DNA from: Pedosphaera sp.
GTDB taxonomy: Bacteria > Verrucomicrobiota > Verrucomicrobiia > Limisphaerales > JADLHS01
Reading direction: 5' to 3'
Length of the DNA stretch: 37,512 bases
NCBI GenBank assembly: GCA_009695195.1
Contig: SIBJ01000030.1
Span: 1 to 37,512 of the forward strand
The translations under genes and the position numbers were made by a program. Under the pieces are notes generated by a model. The model was not told where the DNA came from. It saw only the letters and a program-made list of their open reading frames with translations, and made no database searches. How positions within the stretch are numbered: position 1 is the first letter of the stretch; each line of letters begins with the position of its first letter. Shown piece by piece: positions 6,108-14,919 of the stretch.

Positions 6108-8369
6108 TTACGGCTGCGGCGTGGACGGGCGGTTGTAGAACTGCTTCTCCTCGTCCGTGAACGGCGTCACTTTGTCGAAGTCCACTTTTCCGATTTTCTT
6201 CCGCGCCTTGGCTTCGACCTTCGCCTCGTCGGCTTCCGCGGCCACGATGCCGGGCATGTGACTTTTCTCCACGGCGACATGTGCCGCAGCCAGGGCCGGC
6301 GTGCGGAGCACCGTGGGGCGCATCAGCACGATGAGTTCGGAGCGCTTCTTGCCTGAATCCCGGGAGGAAAACAACGGGCCCAGGAGCGGCAGGTCTTTCA
6401 GGTACGGAACGCCGGACTTGTTCTTGGTCTCGGAGTTGCGAACGAACCCGCCCAAGAGAATGGTTTCGCCATCGCGCACGGCCACTTCCGCTGACAACGT
6501 GCGGTGGGTCGTGTTCGGAACGGAATTCTGGTCCACTTTGGTGTAGGTGCTGATTTCGTCGATCGTCTCCTCGATCTTCATGACGACCAGGCCGTCTTGA
6601 TTGATGAACGGAGTCACGTTCAACCCGATGCCGACGGACAATTGCTGATAGGACGAACTGGGCCCGCCACCGTAACCGCCGCCGTAGTAGGTGCTGCTCA
6701 CATAAGGCACGGTGCTGCCGACGAAGATCGAGGCCGGCGTGGCATGGGAAGTCTGGACCCGCGGCCGTTGGATGACGTTCACCGTGCCGTCCGCAACCGC
6801 GGCCTGCAACGCCACGTCCCAAGTGTCGCCGATCTTGCCGAAGTAACTGAAGCCGGGCGGCAGGGTGCCGGTGAAGTTGCCGGGGAAAATATTGGTGGCG
6901 GCGTTCATGAAGTTGAAGAACGGGTTGCTGTTGTTATAGCCGCCCACGCCTTTGAAATTGGGGGTGAATTGCTTCGGCGACTGTGACGCCGAGACGCCAA
7001 GATTCCAGGTATGTTCTAGGGAAACATCCATGATGATCGTTTCGATGACCACCTGCGCCAGCACCACGTCCAGTTGATTGATGATCTTTTTGATGGTTTC
7101 CATGTCCGACTTCGAGGCGAAAATCATCAACGAGTTCGAGCGCACGTCGGCCACGATCTTGTTCGGGCCGATGATCTGGAACTCGCCCGAGCCGCTGGGG
7201 CCGGCGGCGCGACGGATGATGTTGTCCAGCCGGGAACTCAAACTGGAGGTGCTGGACGGAACGCCAGCGCCCGGGGTGCCGAGGCCGCCTTGAATGCCGC
7301 CGGGCGAGCCGTAGGGTTGGTTGCCAAACCCGCCCACGCGGCCGGCGCCCGTGGTAACGCCGGTCGTAGGCGCCCGCTGGCCCACGGTCGTCGCGCCGCC
7401 GCCGCCCGAACTCAGACTGTTCAACGCGCTCGCGATGTCCTCTGCCTTCGCGAACTTGATCGGGATCACTTCCGAGACAAATTCCGACTGCACGGTGATG
7501 TCAATGCGTTCGATCATCTCCAGCATCCGCTTCACGTTTTCCGTGTAGTCGCGCAGGATGAGAATCTGGCTGCTTTCGAGAGGGAGGATGCCGCCGGGAT
7601 TTTTTGAAAAGGTGCTGATGGCCTGGACCGCTTCGCTCGGCTTGATATATTTCAACTGCACGACGTGCGAAACGTACTGGCCCATTTCCGGGAGGTCCGC
7701 CGCCGAGTTGGTGCTGATCACGCCACCGCCCGTTTGGGCCTCGGTGATGAGGAGCGCCTTCAAGAATTTGTCACCCATGGGCACCATGGCAATGCCGTTC
7801 AGGGAGAGGAGCGCTTCGTACGCCTGTTTTACTTCGCTCTTGGTCAGCGGCGTTTCGTTCTTGAAAAAAATCGGCTGGCCGACCGCGACGGATGGCGATT
7901 TCAGAATCGAGCGGCCGATCAACCGGGCGTATTCCTGCATGACCTGGTTCACTTCCGCTCCCACGAAATTGATCATGCCGACCGGAACGGTTTCCTCCTC
8001 CACCGGCTTCGAGGTGGGCGCCGGCGTGGTCGCGGCTTCGGGCGTGGGTGTCGGGGCGGCGACCGGCGCGGGGACGGACGGCGGTTGCAGTCCGGCGGGG
8101 GCCGCGCCGGGCACGGCGGGCACGGCTGTCGGGGCCGCAGTCGTGGCGTCGGCGCGGTTGGGCGCGCGGCGCGAAATCGTCCGGCTCGGGGGCGGCGCGG
8201 GAAAACCGGGCAGCCCCGTCGCATTGGTGGACGCGTCGGTGGCGCGGGCGACGAGGGCGGCATTGCGGGCGGCGTCACCGGCGGGCCCGGGCGCGTCCTC
8301 GTTCACGGGCGTTTGCGCGGGCAGCGAGAGCGCCGCCAGCGACAGCAGGAGGGAGAGCTTTGTTTTCAT
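6108..8369 (-). CDS. gspD: Type II secretion-type secretin GspD
   Basis: The 753-residue protein starts with a signal peptide (MKTKLSLLLSLAALSLPAQT) and a Pro/Ala-rich linker to about residue 125. An N0-like domain (INFVGAEVNQVMQEYARLIG) and N1/N2-type domains follow (VVQLKYIKPSEAVQAI; VIPIKFAKAEDIASALNSL). A Gly-rich loop comes next, then the secretin barrel (VVIETIIMDVSLEHTWNLGV to VPYLKDLPLLGPLFS). Secretins form the outer-membrane pore of type II secretion or type IV pili. The ATG overlaps the stop of the gene upstream (ATGA), so it is the last member of a coupled operon. A short tail follows the secretin core, without an obvious pilotin site. Confidence 0.92.
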   Translation of the reverse strand: MKTKLSLLLSLAALSLPAQTPVNEDAPGPAGDAARNAALVARATDASTNATGLPGFPAPPPSRTISRRAPNRADATTAAPTAVPAVPGAAPAGLQPPSVPAPVAAPTPTPEAATTPAPTSKPVEEETVPVGMINFVGAEVNQVMQEYARLIGRSILKSPSVAVGQPIFFKNETPLTKSEVKQAYEALLSLNGIAMVPMGDKFLKALLITEAQTGGGVISTNSAADLPEMGQYVSHVVQLKYIKPSEAVQAISTFSKNPGGILPLESSQILILRDYTENVKRMLEMIERIDITVQSEFVSEVIPIKFAKAEDIASALNSLSSGGGGATTVGQRAPTTGVTTGAGRVGGFGNQPYGSPGGIQGGLGTPGAGVPSSTSSLSSRLDNIIRRAAGPSGSGEFQIIGPNKIVADVRSNSLMIFASKSDMETIKKIINQLDVVLAQVVIETIIMDVSLEHTWNLGVSASQSPKQFTPNFKGVGGYNNSNPFFNFMNAATNIFPGNFTGTLPPGFSYFGKIGDTWDVALQAAVADGTVNVIQRPRVQTSHATPASIFVGSTVPYVSSTYYGGGYGGGPSSSYQQLSVGIGLNVTPFINQDGLVVMKIEETIDEISTYTKVDQNSVPNTTHRTLSAEVAVRDGETILLGGFVRNSETKNKSGVPYLKDLPLLGPLFSSRDSGKKRSELIVLMRPTVLRTPALAAAHVAVEKSHMPGIVAAEADEAKVEAKARKKIGKVDFDKVTPFTDEEKQFYNRPSTPQP

Positions 8370-9070
8370 TTCTTGGGTGGCGTTGCAGGTTTGGGTACGC
8401 CGGGCACAGGTGGAACCGCGGACTTGGAATCAGAAGGGGGTTTCGCCGCGGGCGGCGGCTGGTTGGTAATGCCCGGCGAGAGCACGGTGGCCGCGGCGGC
8501 GGGCGCGGCGACCGGCGCAACGGCGCGCGGCGTGACTTTTTTCTGGTAGCTGCCGACGAGCGTGACGCTCACGCGCAACGTCTGGCGCGAGGGATCGCCG
8601 GGTTGCAGCGAAAACCCGCGCACGCGCACGAGCGAATTGCCCGCGCTCAGGTTGTAAAGAAAATCCACCAGCGGCGGGTCGGTCGTCTGGAAGGTCAGCG
8701 CCTGCGCCAGCTCGACGAAGAACTGGTTCGTGCGCGGCGACATCCGCGTGTTGCTCTGGATGCTCAACTGGCTCGCCGCCGCCTGCCGGATGATCGCGTT
8801 GACGAAGTCGCTGGCCTGGTCCTCGGCGGGCACGTCGCCGCCGGCGCGCGTCCGCTTTTTGACATCGTCCTCGACCGCCGGTGACGCGGCGACTTTTTTC
8901 TGGAACTTGGCGAGCAGGTCGCGGGCTTTCTCGCCGCGGAACTGGACTTGTTTCCAATCGCCGAAGCGCGGCCAGATCAGCATCCAGTTGAAGATGAGGA
9001 AAACGAACAGCGCCGCGCCGATGAGGAAACGGCGTTCGAGCGAGCTGGCGCGGGCGAAGTATTTGATCAT
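8366..9070 (-). CDS. gspM: GspM/PilO-like inner-membrane assembly protein
   Basis: This 234-residue protein has one N-terminal membrane span (RRFLIGAALFVFLIFNWMLI), a coiled segment (FRGEKARDLLAKFQKKVAA), then a ferredoxin-like periplasmic domain containing TDPPLVDFLYNLSAGNSLVR and a Pro/Ala-rich tail. This is the layout of GspM or PilO, which pair with GspL/PilN to link the cytoplasmic ATPase to the periplasmic machine. Sequence motifs are weak in the family; position between gspL and gspD decides the call. Both ends overlap neighbours by ATGA. The start at 9070 was preferred over an upstream one inside gspL. Confidence 0.75.
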   Translation of the reverse strand: MIKYFARASSLERRFLIGAALFVFLIFNWMLIWPRFGDWKQVQFRGEKARDLLAKFQKKVAASPAVEDDVKKRTRAGGDVPAEDQASDFVNAIIRQAAASQLSIQSNTRMSPRTNQFFVELAQALTFQTTDPPLVDFLYNLSAGNSLVRVRGFSLQPGDPSRQTLRVSVTLVGSYQKKVTPRAVAPVAAPAAAATVLSPGITNQPPPAAKPPSDSKSAVPPVPGVPKPATPPKK

Positions 9071-10443
9071 TGGGCCTCCGCGCGTTTGAGTTCGAGGGCG
9101 AAGTTCCACGTCAACGTGCCGCCCGGCCCCTGGCGATAATTCGGCGGCTCGACCTTGGTCACGTCAAAGAGCGCCTGGCCGGAGGTCTGCAGCTTGCGCA
9201 GTTCGTCGTGGAAATCAAGGATCGCCTTGTCCGAGCCGGCGGGGGCGCTGCCGTTGAGCGCGAGTTTGTGGCCTTCGCTGAAATTGAAGCCGTCGAGCTG
9301 CAACGCCTCGGGCAGCGAGTCGGCGATGGCCTTCCAGCAATCGAGCGCGGCGAACTTGAGCGCCTCGCGGTCCTTGAGCACTTCCAACCGCGCCTCCATC
9401 TGCATGGCGTTCGTGTAGCTCTCGCTCAAAGCGGTGACCTTGCTTTCGACGGACGAGGTGCGCCACGACGCGAAGCTCAGCGCCGCCAGATAGATCACCA
9501 CGCCGACGCAATAGACCGCCACCACCGCGCCGAGGCCGCGCATCCAGAGCCGGTCGTGAAACTGCTGGTCGTAACGCTTCGAGAATTCGCGCGGCAAGAG
9601 GTTGATCTGCGGGTCGGAGGCGGCGGAGCGTTGCGCGGTGAGCGCGGCGAGTTGCGTGGCCGGCACGGGCGCGCTGAGTTGCATCGGCGCTTCGAGCGCG
9701 GGACGCAACATGTTTTCCCACTCGACGGCGACGGCGTCCTCCGCGACGAGATGCCAGGCGGGCGTCGCCTTGAGCCAGCCTTCGAGTTCGCCGGCGAGCG
9801 TGAGTTGCGAAAGCTGCGCGGCGAGGCCTGCCGCGGGATCGCCGGTTTCCGGCACCGTGATCGTGTTGAGATTGTGCAACGTCCCGCCCGACCACCACGC
9901 GACGACGGCGGCATTTTTCTCGCCGCTGATCGCGGGATAAATCCACGCGCCGTCTTCCTTCACGGTCGTGGCCTGCAACTGGTCGAGCACGGGGATCTCC
10001 AGCCGGTCGGCGAGATAGCCCTGGCCTTCGAGCGAGCCGAGAAATTTTTCCACCACGTCGCGCTCGGCGAGGACGACGATGACGGTCTGCAACTCGCCGG
10101 CGCTTTGCGGGAGCATGTGCATGCTCCACACGACCTGCGTGACTGGGATCGGGGAAAGTTTCTCCAGTTGCAACTCCACCATCGCGCGCGTTTCCTCGAA
10201 GCTGCTCTTGGGCAGTTGGGCGACGCGCAGAAAAACATTTTCCGGCGGCAGCCAGGCGATGTTGAGTTTGGGCTGCCAGAGCGAACGCCAGGTCTTCGTG
10301 ACGAGCGCGAAGGGCAGCGGCTCGCCGTGGGCGACGGTATGTTCGCGGCCCGGCGCGCCGCTGTTCTTGCGCGCATCGAACTGCCACAACCGCCGCCGGT
10401 CCGGAGCGACGTGGAGAACGTTGTGGGAATGAAAGCGAGCCAT
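9067..10443 (-). CDS. gspL: GspL-like (PilM-PilN type) assembly protein
   Basis: The 458-residue protein has an actin-like PilM/GspL cytoplasmic part (residues 1 to about 270; KLNIAWLPPENVFLRVAQLP, ELQLEK-type and QTVIVVLAERDVVEKFL stretches). A PilN-like part follows: INLLPREF near residue 300, one membrane span (AVVAVYCVGVVIYLAALSFA) and a coiled, ferredoxin-like periplasmic domain. It would recruit GspE at the inner membrane. The start is the ATG at 10443; the open frame extends upstream only into an inverted repeat. Coupled to gspM by ATGA. Confidence 0.75.
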   Translation of the reverse strand: MARFHSHNVLHVAPDRRRLWQFDARKNSGAPGREHTVAHGEPLPFALVTKTWRSLWQPKLNIAWLPPENVFLRVAQLPKSSFEETRAMVELQLEKLSPIPVTQVVWSMHMLPQSAGELQTVIVVLAERDVVEKFLGSLEGQGYLADRLEIPVLDQLQATTVKEDGAWIYPAISGEKNAAVVAWWSGGTLHNLNTITVPETGDPAAGLAAQLSQLTLAGELEGWLKATPAWHLVAEDAVAVEWENMLRPALEAPMQLSAPVPATQLAALTAQRSAASDPQINLLPREFSKRYDQQFHDRLWMRGLGAVVAVYCVGVVIYLAALSFASWRTSSVESKVTALSESYTNAMQMEARLEVLKDREALKFAALDCWKAIADSLPEALQLDGFNFSEGHKLALNGSAPAGSDKAILDFHDELRKLQTSGQALFDVTKVEPPNYRQGPGGTLTWNFALELKRAEAQ

Positions 10444-10450
10444 GTTTAGG

Positions 10451-10526
10451 AAATGTCGAATGACGAATGACAAATGACGAAAGCAACCGCGGCGCTTCGG
10501 CCTTCGGCCTTCGTCATTCGACATTT
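10451..10526. repeat. Inverted repeat between gspE and gspL
   Basis: AAATGTCGAATGACGAA at 10451-10467 is perfectly repeated in inverse at 10510-10526 (17 of 17). The left arm continues with further ATGACGAA-like units. It lies just upstream of gspL and separates it from gspE by about 100 nt, and it may adjust relative expression within the operon. Confidence 0.7.
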
Positions 10527-10540
10527 CGGGTTGAGCCGTT

Positions 10541-12301
10541 TCATGTCTTCTCTGCTCGCGTCCACATCCCGGTCTTTTCGTTGTCGCCGAGCGCGTCGAG
10601 ATGTTCCTCGATCTGCGTGACGCGCAGGACTTCCTCGATGGTCGTGATGCCGTTCTTCACCTTGTTCCAACCGTCCACGCGCAACGTCCGCATCCCCAGC
10701 TCCATCGCCTTCTGCGCGATGGTCGAGGACGCCGCGCGACCGAGGATGAGCGGGCGCAGGGCCTCGTTGAGCAGCAGCAATTCGTAGATCGCCAGCCGGC
10801 CTTGATAGCCGAGCTGCCGGCAATCCTCGCAGCCCGTGCCGCGCATGAATTTCGTCGCGTCTATTTCATCCTCGGGAAAACCGATCTTCTTGAGGTAACT
10901 GCGCTCGACCTTCTGCTCCGTTTTGCAGATCGGACAGATCGTGCGGACGAGCCGTTGCGCCATCACCGCCTCGACCGACGACGCGACGAGGAACGGCTCG
11001 ATGCCCATGTCAATCAAACGCGTGAAAGCGCTCGGCGCATCGTTCGTGTGGAGCGTGGAGAAAACCAAGTGACCGGTGAGCGCCGCGCGGATCGCGATCT
11101 CGGCCGTTTCGAGGTCGCGGATTTCGCCAACCATGATCACGTTCGGGTCCTGCCGCAAAATGTGGCGCAACCCCATCGCGAACGACAACCCGATATCCGG
11201 CCGCACCGCGATCTGGTTGATGCCGCGCAACTCATATTCCACCGGCTCTTCGATCGTGATGATGCGTTTCTGGATCGAGTTGATCGTGCTCAACATCGCG
11301 TACAACGTCGTGGACTTGCCGGAGCCGGTTGGCCCGGTGACGAGCAGAATCCCGTGCGGCTTCACAATGATCTCGCGGATGGCGACCTCGTCCTTGGGTG
11401 AAAACCCAAGTTTGTCGAGGCTCATGAAAATTTTCCCGCGCGAGAGGAGACGCAGCGAAACGCTCTCGCCGTAAACCGTCGGCACGGTGGAAACGCGGAT
11501 GTCAATTTCCTCGCCCTTGATGCGGACGTTGATGCGGCCGTCCTGCGGCAGGCGTTTTTCGGAAATGTTCATGCCGCTCATCACCTTGATGCGCGAAATG
11601 ATGGCGGGTTGAAACCGTTTCAACTGCGGCGGCATCGGCGTTTGATGCAGGATGCCGTCAATGCGGTAGCGGATGCGGAGTTCGTCCTCCTGCGGTTCGA
11701 GGTGGATGTCCGTCGCGCGGTCCTTGAAGGCTTCCCAGATGACCTGGTTGACGAACTTGATGACGCTCGCCTCCTGATCGCCCTCGGTGATTTCCTTGTC
11801 GAGGGGAATATCGAGGTCCACCGCCACCTCCTGGTCCATCTCGTCGAGCGTCTCCGCGCCGACGCCGTAGTAACGCTTGAGCGCCTTTTCGAGTTCGACC
11901 TTCGGCGCGAGCGCGAACTCGACCGGCCCGCGCGCGTCGAAGCGCACCGCGTTGAGCATCGCCGTGTCGAAGGGATTGCTCACCGCCACCTGCACCGCGC
12001 CGTTGTTCATGGCGGTGGGCAGGACGGAATATTGGAACGCGACCTTGGTGGAGATTTTGTTGCGCGCCTCGGGCTGGACGGTGAGTTTGGCCAGTTCGAG
12101 GAACGGCCAGTTGAGCAACGCGGCGAGTTTTTGCAGAAAAGTTTCCTCGGCCACACCGCGTTCACGGCAGATGAAGGCCAGCAACGACTCTTGCGAGCCA
12201 TTGTCGGCGGCGACCTGCCAGGCCTTGCGTAACTCCCCGATCTCGCCCGGAGCGGCGCCGATCGCGGAAGCGAACAGGCTTATGACGGAATTGAAAGCCA
12301 T
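10541..12301 (-). CDS. gspE: Type II secretion/type IV pilus assembly ATPase GspE (PilB-like)
   Basis: This 586-residue ATPase powers pseudopilus assembly. An MshE/GspE N-terminal domain (LAALLNWPFLELAKL) is followed by the N2 region and the catalytic RecA-like core. Visible motifs are Walker A GPTGSGKSTTLY near residues 322-333, the Asp-box TIEEPVEYEL, Walker B-like PNVIMVGEIRDLETAEIA, the His-box STLHTNDAPSAFTRLIDMG, and the zinc-binding CPIC and CEDC pairs near residues 455 and 490. All key residues are present. It opens the minus-strand operon gspE-gspL-gspM-gspD. A GspF-type platform protein and the pseudopilins are not in the window. Confidence 0.93.
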   Translation of the reverse strand: MAFNSVISLFASAIGAAPGEIGELRKAWQVAADNGSQESLLAFICRERGVAEETFLQKLAALLNWPFLELAKLTVQPEARNKISTKVAFQYSVLPTAMNNGAVQVAVSNPFDTAMLNAVRFDARGPVEFALAPKVELEKALKRYYGVGAETLDEMDQEVAVDLDIPLDKEITEGDQEASVIKFVNQVIWEAFKDRATDIHLEPQEDELRIRYRIDGILHQTPMPPQLKRFQPAIISRIKVMSGMNISEKRLPQDGRINVRIKGEEIDIRVSTVPTVYGESVSLRLLSRGKIFMSLDKLGFSPKDEVAIREIIVKPHGILLVTGPTGSGKSTTLYAMLSTINSIQKRIITIEEPVEYELRGINQIAVRPDIGLSFAMGLRHILRQDPNVIMVGEIRDLETAEIAIRAALTGHLVFSTLHTNDAPSAFTRLIDMGIEPFLVASSVEAVMAQRLVRTICPICKTEQKVERSYLKKIGFPEDEIDATKFMRGTGCEDCRQLGYQGRLAIYELLLLNEALRPLILGRAASSTIAQKAMELGMRTLRVDGWNKVKNGITTIEEVLRVTQIEEHLDALGDNEKTGMWTRAEKT

Positions 12302-12339
12302 GGGACTACACTTCTCGTTTCACAGTGAATCAACAACGC

Positions 12340-12368
12340 AAACTAGGAAAAGTTGCTGGCAAGGTCAA
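12340..12368 (-). promoter_or_regulatory. Candidate gspE operon promoter
   Basis: On the minus strand TTGACC (12363-12368) is 17 nt from TAGTTT (12340-12345). The leader to the ATG at 12301 would be about 30 nt, so this gene, unlike its divergent neighbour, has a normal leader. Confidence 0.6.
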
Positions 12369-12416
12369 AGTATTTGCGGGCCGCGACGGGAGTTTTTTTC
12401 GGCGGCGAGATTGCGC

Positions 12417-12446
12417 TTGGGCGGTTTGTCCGGCGCGTGCTACGTT
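12417..12446 (+). promoter_or_regulatory. Candidate TPR-gene promoter, leaderless arrangement
   Basis: TTGGGC at 12417-12422 is followed after 18 nt by TACGTT at 12441-12446. The GTG start at 12453 lies 6 nt after the -10, without room for a Shine-Dalgarno sequence. Confidence 0.5.
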
Positions 12447-12452
12447 GCCGGC

Positions 12453-13439
12453 GTGAGTGATTTACTAATCGGCGCGCTGGGTGCGTTGCTCGCCACCAAC
12501 CAGCCCGCCGCCGTCAGCAATCTGCCGGTCAAGGAGACCGGCATCACGATCTCCGTCACCGACACGAACGATCCGGTCGAGAAAGAGTTCAAGAAGTTGA
12601 TGGACGAGGACGACGCGGCGCAGGCCGAGGTGGACCGGTGGATTCAAGACAACCAGAAGTTCGCCGCCAAGGGCGCGGGCGAACCCAACGAGGAATTGAA
12701 CAAGCGCATCCTCGCGCGGTTCGCGATGGTGCGCAAAGGCTACGATGATTTCCTCGTGCGCCATACCAATCACGCCCGCGCGCACCTCGCCTACGCCGGT
12801 TTCCTCAACGACATCCACGACGAGGATGCCGCCGTGCCGCACATGGAGAAGGCGCTCGAACTCGACCCGAAGGAACCGGCGGCCTGGAACAACCTCGCCA
12901 ACTACTACGGCCATTACGGCGAGCCGAAGAAGGCGTTCGAGTATTACGGCAAGGCCATCGCGTTGAAGCCGGACGAATCGGTTTACTACCAGAACTTCGG
13001 CACGACGGTTTATCTTTTCCGCAAAGACGCGCGGGAATTCTACAACATTGAAGAACAGCAAGTCTTCGACAAGGCGCTCGAACTTTACGCGCAGGCGATG
13101 AAGATTGACCCGCAGGATTTCCCGCTCGCGTCCGACGTGGCGCAAGTTTATTACGGCATCAAACCGCTGCGCACGACCGACGCGCTGGTGGCTTGGACGA
13201 ACGCCTTCAACCGCGCGCGCGACGACATCGAGCGCGAGGGCGTCCACATCCATTTCGCCCGGATCAACTTTCTGGCCGGCCGCACCAACGATGCCCGCGC
13301 CCATCTCAATGCGATCACCAACGAGATGTATGCCGACCTGAAGAAGCGCATCACGCGGAATCTCGACCGTCCCGCCGAGGCGGAAGTGAAGGGCACGAAC
13401 GCGCCGCCCTCCGCGCCCGACAAAACCGCTGGCAAGTAA
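12453..13439 (+). CDS. Tetratricopeptide-repeat protein
   Basis: The 328-residue protein opens with a short hydrophobic stretch (VSDLLIGALGALLATNQ), possibly a weak signal or anchor. It then has at least two TPR units near residues 100-190 (AVPHMEKALELDPKEPAAWNNLA; AFEYYGKAIALKPDESVYYQN) and a third degenerate one at ALELYAQAMKIDPQDF. The C-terminus is Pro/Ala-rich. TPRs mediate protein-protein contacts; no substrate can be named. It is divergent from gspE, so a role beside the secretion machine is possible but not shown. GTG is chosen over longer upstream readings because those run through the promoter region. Confidence 0.8.
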   Translation: MSDLLIGALGALLATNQPAAVSNLPVKETGITISVTDTNDPVEKEFKKLMDEDDAAQAEVDRWIQDNQKFAAKGAGEPNEELNKRILARFAMVRKGYDDFLVRHTNHARAHLAYAGFLNDIHDEDAAVPHMEKALELDPKEPAAWNNLANYYGHYGEPKKAFEYYGKAIALKPDESVYYQNFGTTVYLFRKDAREFYNIEEQQVFDKALELYAQAMKIDPQDFPLASDVAQVYYGIKPLRTTDALVAWTNAFNRARDDIEREGVHIHFARINFLAGRTNDARAHLNAITNEMYADLKKRITRNLDRPAEAEVKGTNAPPSAPDKTAGK

Positions 13440-13458
13440 GCGGCGCTTTTTCTAGCCT
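13430..13458 (+). promoter_or_regulatory. Candidate glcDEF promoter, leaderless arrangement
   Basis: TAGCCT at 13453-13458 ends 6 nt before the GTG at 13465. A weak -35 (TGGCAA, 13430-13435) lies 17 nt further upstream, overlapping the end of the TPR gene. Confidence 0.4.
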
Positions 13459-13464
13459 CGCCAC

Positions 13465-14919
13465 GTGGCATCCGTCCTCACGCCAGATCAACAATCCGAA
13501 CTCGCGCGGCAGTTGCGCGCGATCCTCGGCAGCGACGCCGTGGTGGACAAGCCGGACGAACTCCTCGTTTATGAGTGCGATGCCTACACGCTCGAAAAAA
13601 ATCCGCCCAACGCCGTCGTGCTGCCGCGCACCACGGAACAGATTTCCCAGGTCGTAAAACTTTGCGCGGCGCTGAACGTGCCCATCATCCCGCGCGGCGC
13701 GGGGACGAGTTTGAGCGGCTCGCTGCTCGCGGTCACGGGCGGAGTCGTCATTTCGCTGGCGCGAATGAATCGCGTGTTGTCCGTGGACGTGCGCAATCGC
13801 CGCGCACTGGTCGAGGCCGGCTGCGTCAACGCGTGGATTACCAATGCGGTGAAATCCCACGGCTTGTATTTCGCGCCCGATCCTTCCAGCCAGACGGCTT
13901 GCACCATCGGCGGCAACGTGGCGATGAATTCCGGCGGTCCGCACACGCTCAAGTACGGCGTCACCACCGATCACGTCCTCGGCTTCGAAATCGTTTTGCC
14001 CGACGGTGAAATCGTCTGGCTCGGCACCACGCCCGATGGCGGCGAGGACGTGGACGGCTACGATTTGCGCGGCGCGGTCATCGGCTGCGAAGGCATGTTC
14101 GGCGTCATCACGCGCGTGCTCGTGCGGCTCATTCGCGCGCCGCAGGGATACAAGACGCTCCTCGGCATTTTCGAAAACGTGGACGACGCGAGCCAGACCG
14201 TGAGCGACATCATCGCCGCCGGCATCGTGCCGTGCGCGCTCGAGATGATGGACCAACTCATCACGCAAGCCATCGAAGCCGCCTACAAATTCGGCTTCCC
14301 GCTCGACGCCGGCGCGGTTCTGATCGTGGAACTGGATGGCCTCGCCGCCGGGCTGGAGCGACAGGCGCAACGGGTCATTGAAATCTGCAACCAAAACAAG
14401 GCCCGCGAAGTGCGCGTCGCCAAAAGCGAACAGGAGCGCGCCGATTTGTGGAAGTGCCGCAAGCGCGCGTTCGGCGCGATTGGCCGGCTCAGTCCGAATT
14501 TTCTAACGCAAGACGGCGTCGTGCCGCGCTCGAAACTGCCGGAGATCATGCGCTTCATCCGCGCGACCAGCAAGAAGTATGGCCTGCGGATTCCAAATGT
14601 GTTCCACGCGGGCGATGGCAACATCCATCCGCTGGTCCTCTACGACGAACGTTACCCGGAGCAGGTGCGCAAGGCCGTGCAGGCGGGCAACGACATTCTG
14701 GAAAAGTGCATCGAGATGGGCGGCAGCGTGACCGGCGAGCACGGCATCGGCGTCGAGAAAATGGATTTGATGGCGAAGCAATTCACGAAGGACGACCTCG
14801 AGGCGATGCAGATGTTGCGCCGCGTGTTCGATCCGGACCATCGCTGCAATCCGCACAAAATGTTCCCCGGCTCGAAGCGCTGCTCCGACTTCGCGCCGAA
14901 GAAACAAGCCGCCGCATGA
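13465..14919 (+). CDS. glcD: Glycolate oxidase FAD subunit GlcD
   Basis: GlcD is the catalytic FAD subunit of glycolate dehydrogenase (glycolate to glyoxylate); related enzymes act on D-lactate. The 484-residue protein has the FAD-binding PCMH motifs IPRGAGTSLSG and GGNVAMNSGGPHTLKYGVTT, plus GCEGMFGVITRV. Its C-terminal FAD-oxidase domain has VFHAGDGNIHP and GSVTGEHGIGVEK. Length is normal. Start GTG with a -10-like hexamer 6 nt before. The stop overlaps the ATG of glcE (ATGA). The glcDEF order supports glycolate over other 2-hydroxyacids, though substrate cannot be read from sequence. Confidence 0.93.
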   Translation: MASVLTPDQQSELARQLRAILGSDAVVDKPDELLVYECDAYTLEKNPPNAVVLPRTTEQISQVVKLCAALNVPIIPRGAGTSLSGSLLAVTGGVVISLARMNRVLSVDVRNRRALVEAGCVNAWITNAVKSHGLYFAPDPSSQTACTIGGNVAMNSGGPHTLKYGVTTDHVLGFEIVLPDGEIVWLGTTPDGGEDVDGYDLRGAVIGCEGMFGVITRVLVRLIRAPQGYKTLLGIFENVDDASQTVSDIIAAGIVPCALEMMDQLITQAIEAAYKFGFPLDAGAVLIVELDGLAAGLERQAQRVIEICNQNKAREVRVAKSEQERADLWKCRKRAFGAIGRLSPNFLTQDGVVPRSKLPEIMRFIRATSKKYGLRIPNVFHAGDGNIHPLVLYDERYPEQVRKAVQAGNDILEKCIEMGGSVTGEHGIGVEKMDLMAKQFTKDDLEAMQMLRRVFDPDHRCNPHKMFPGSKRCSDFAPKKQAAA

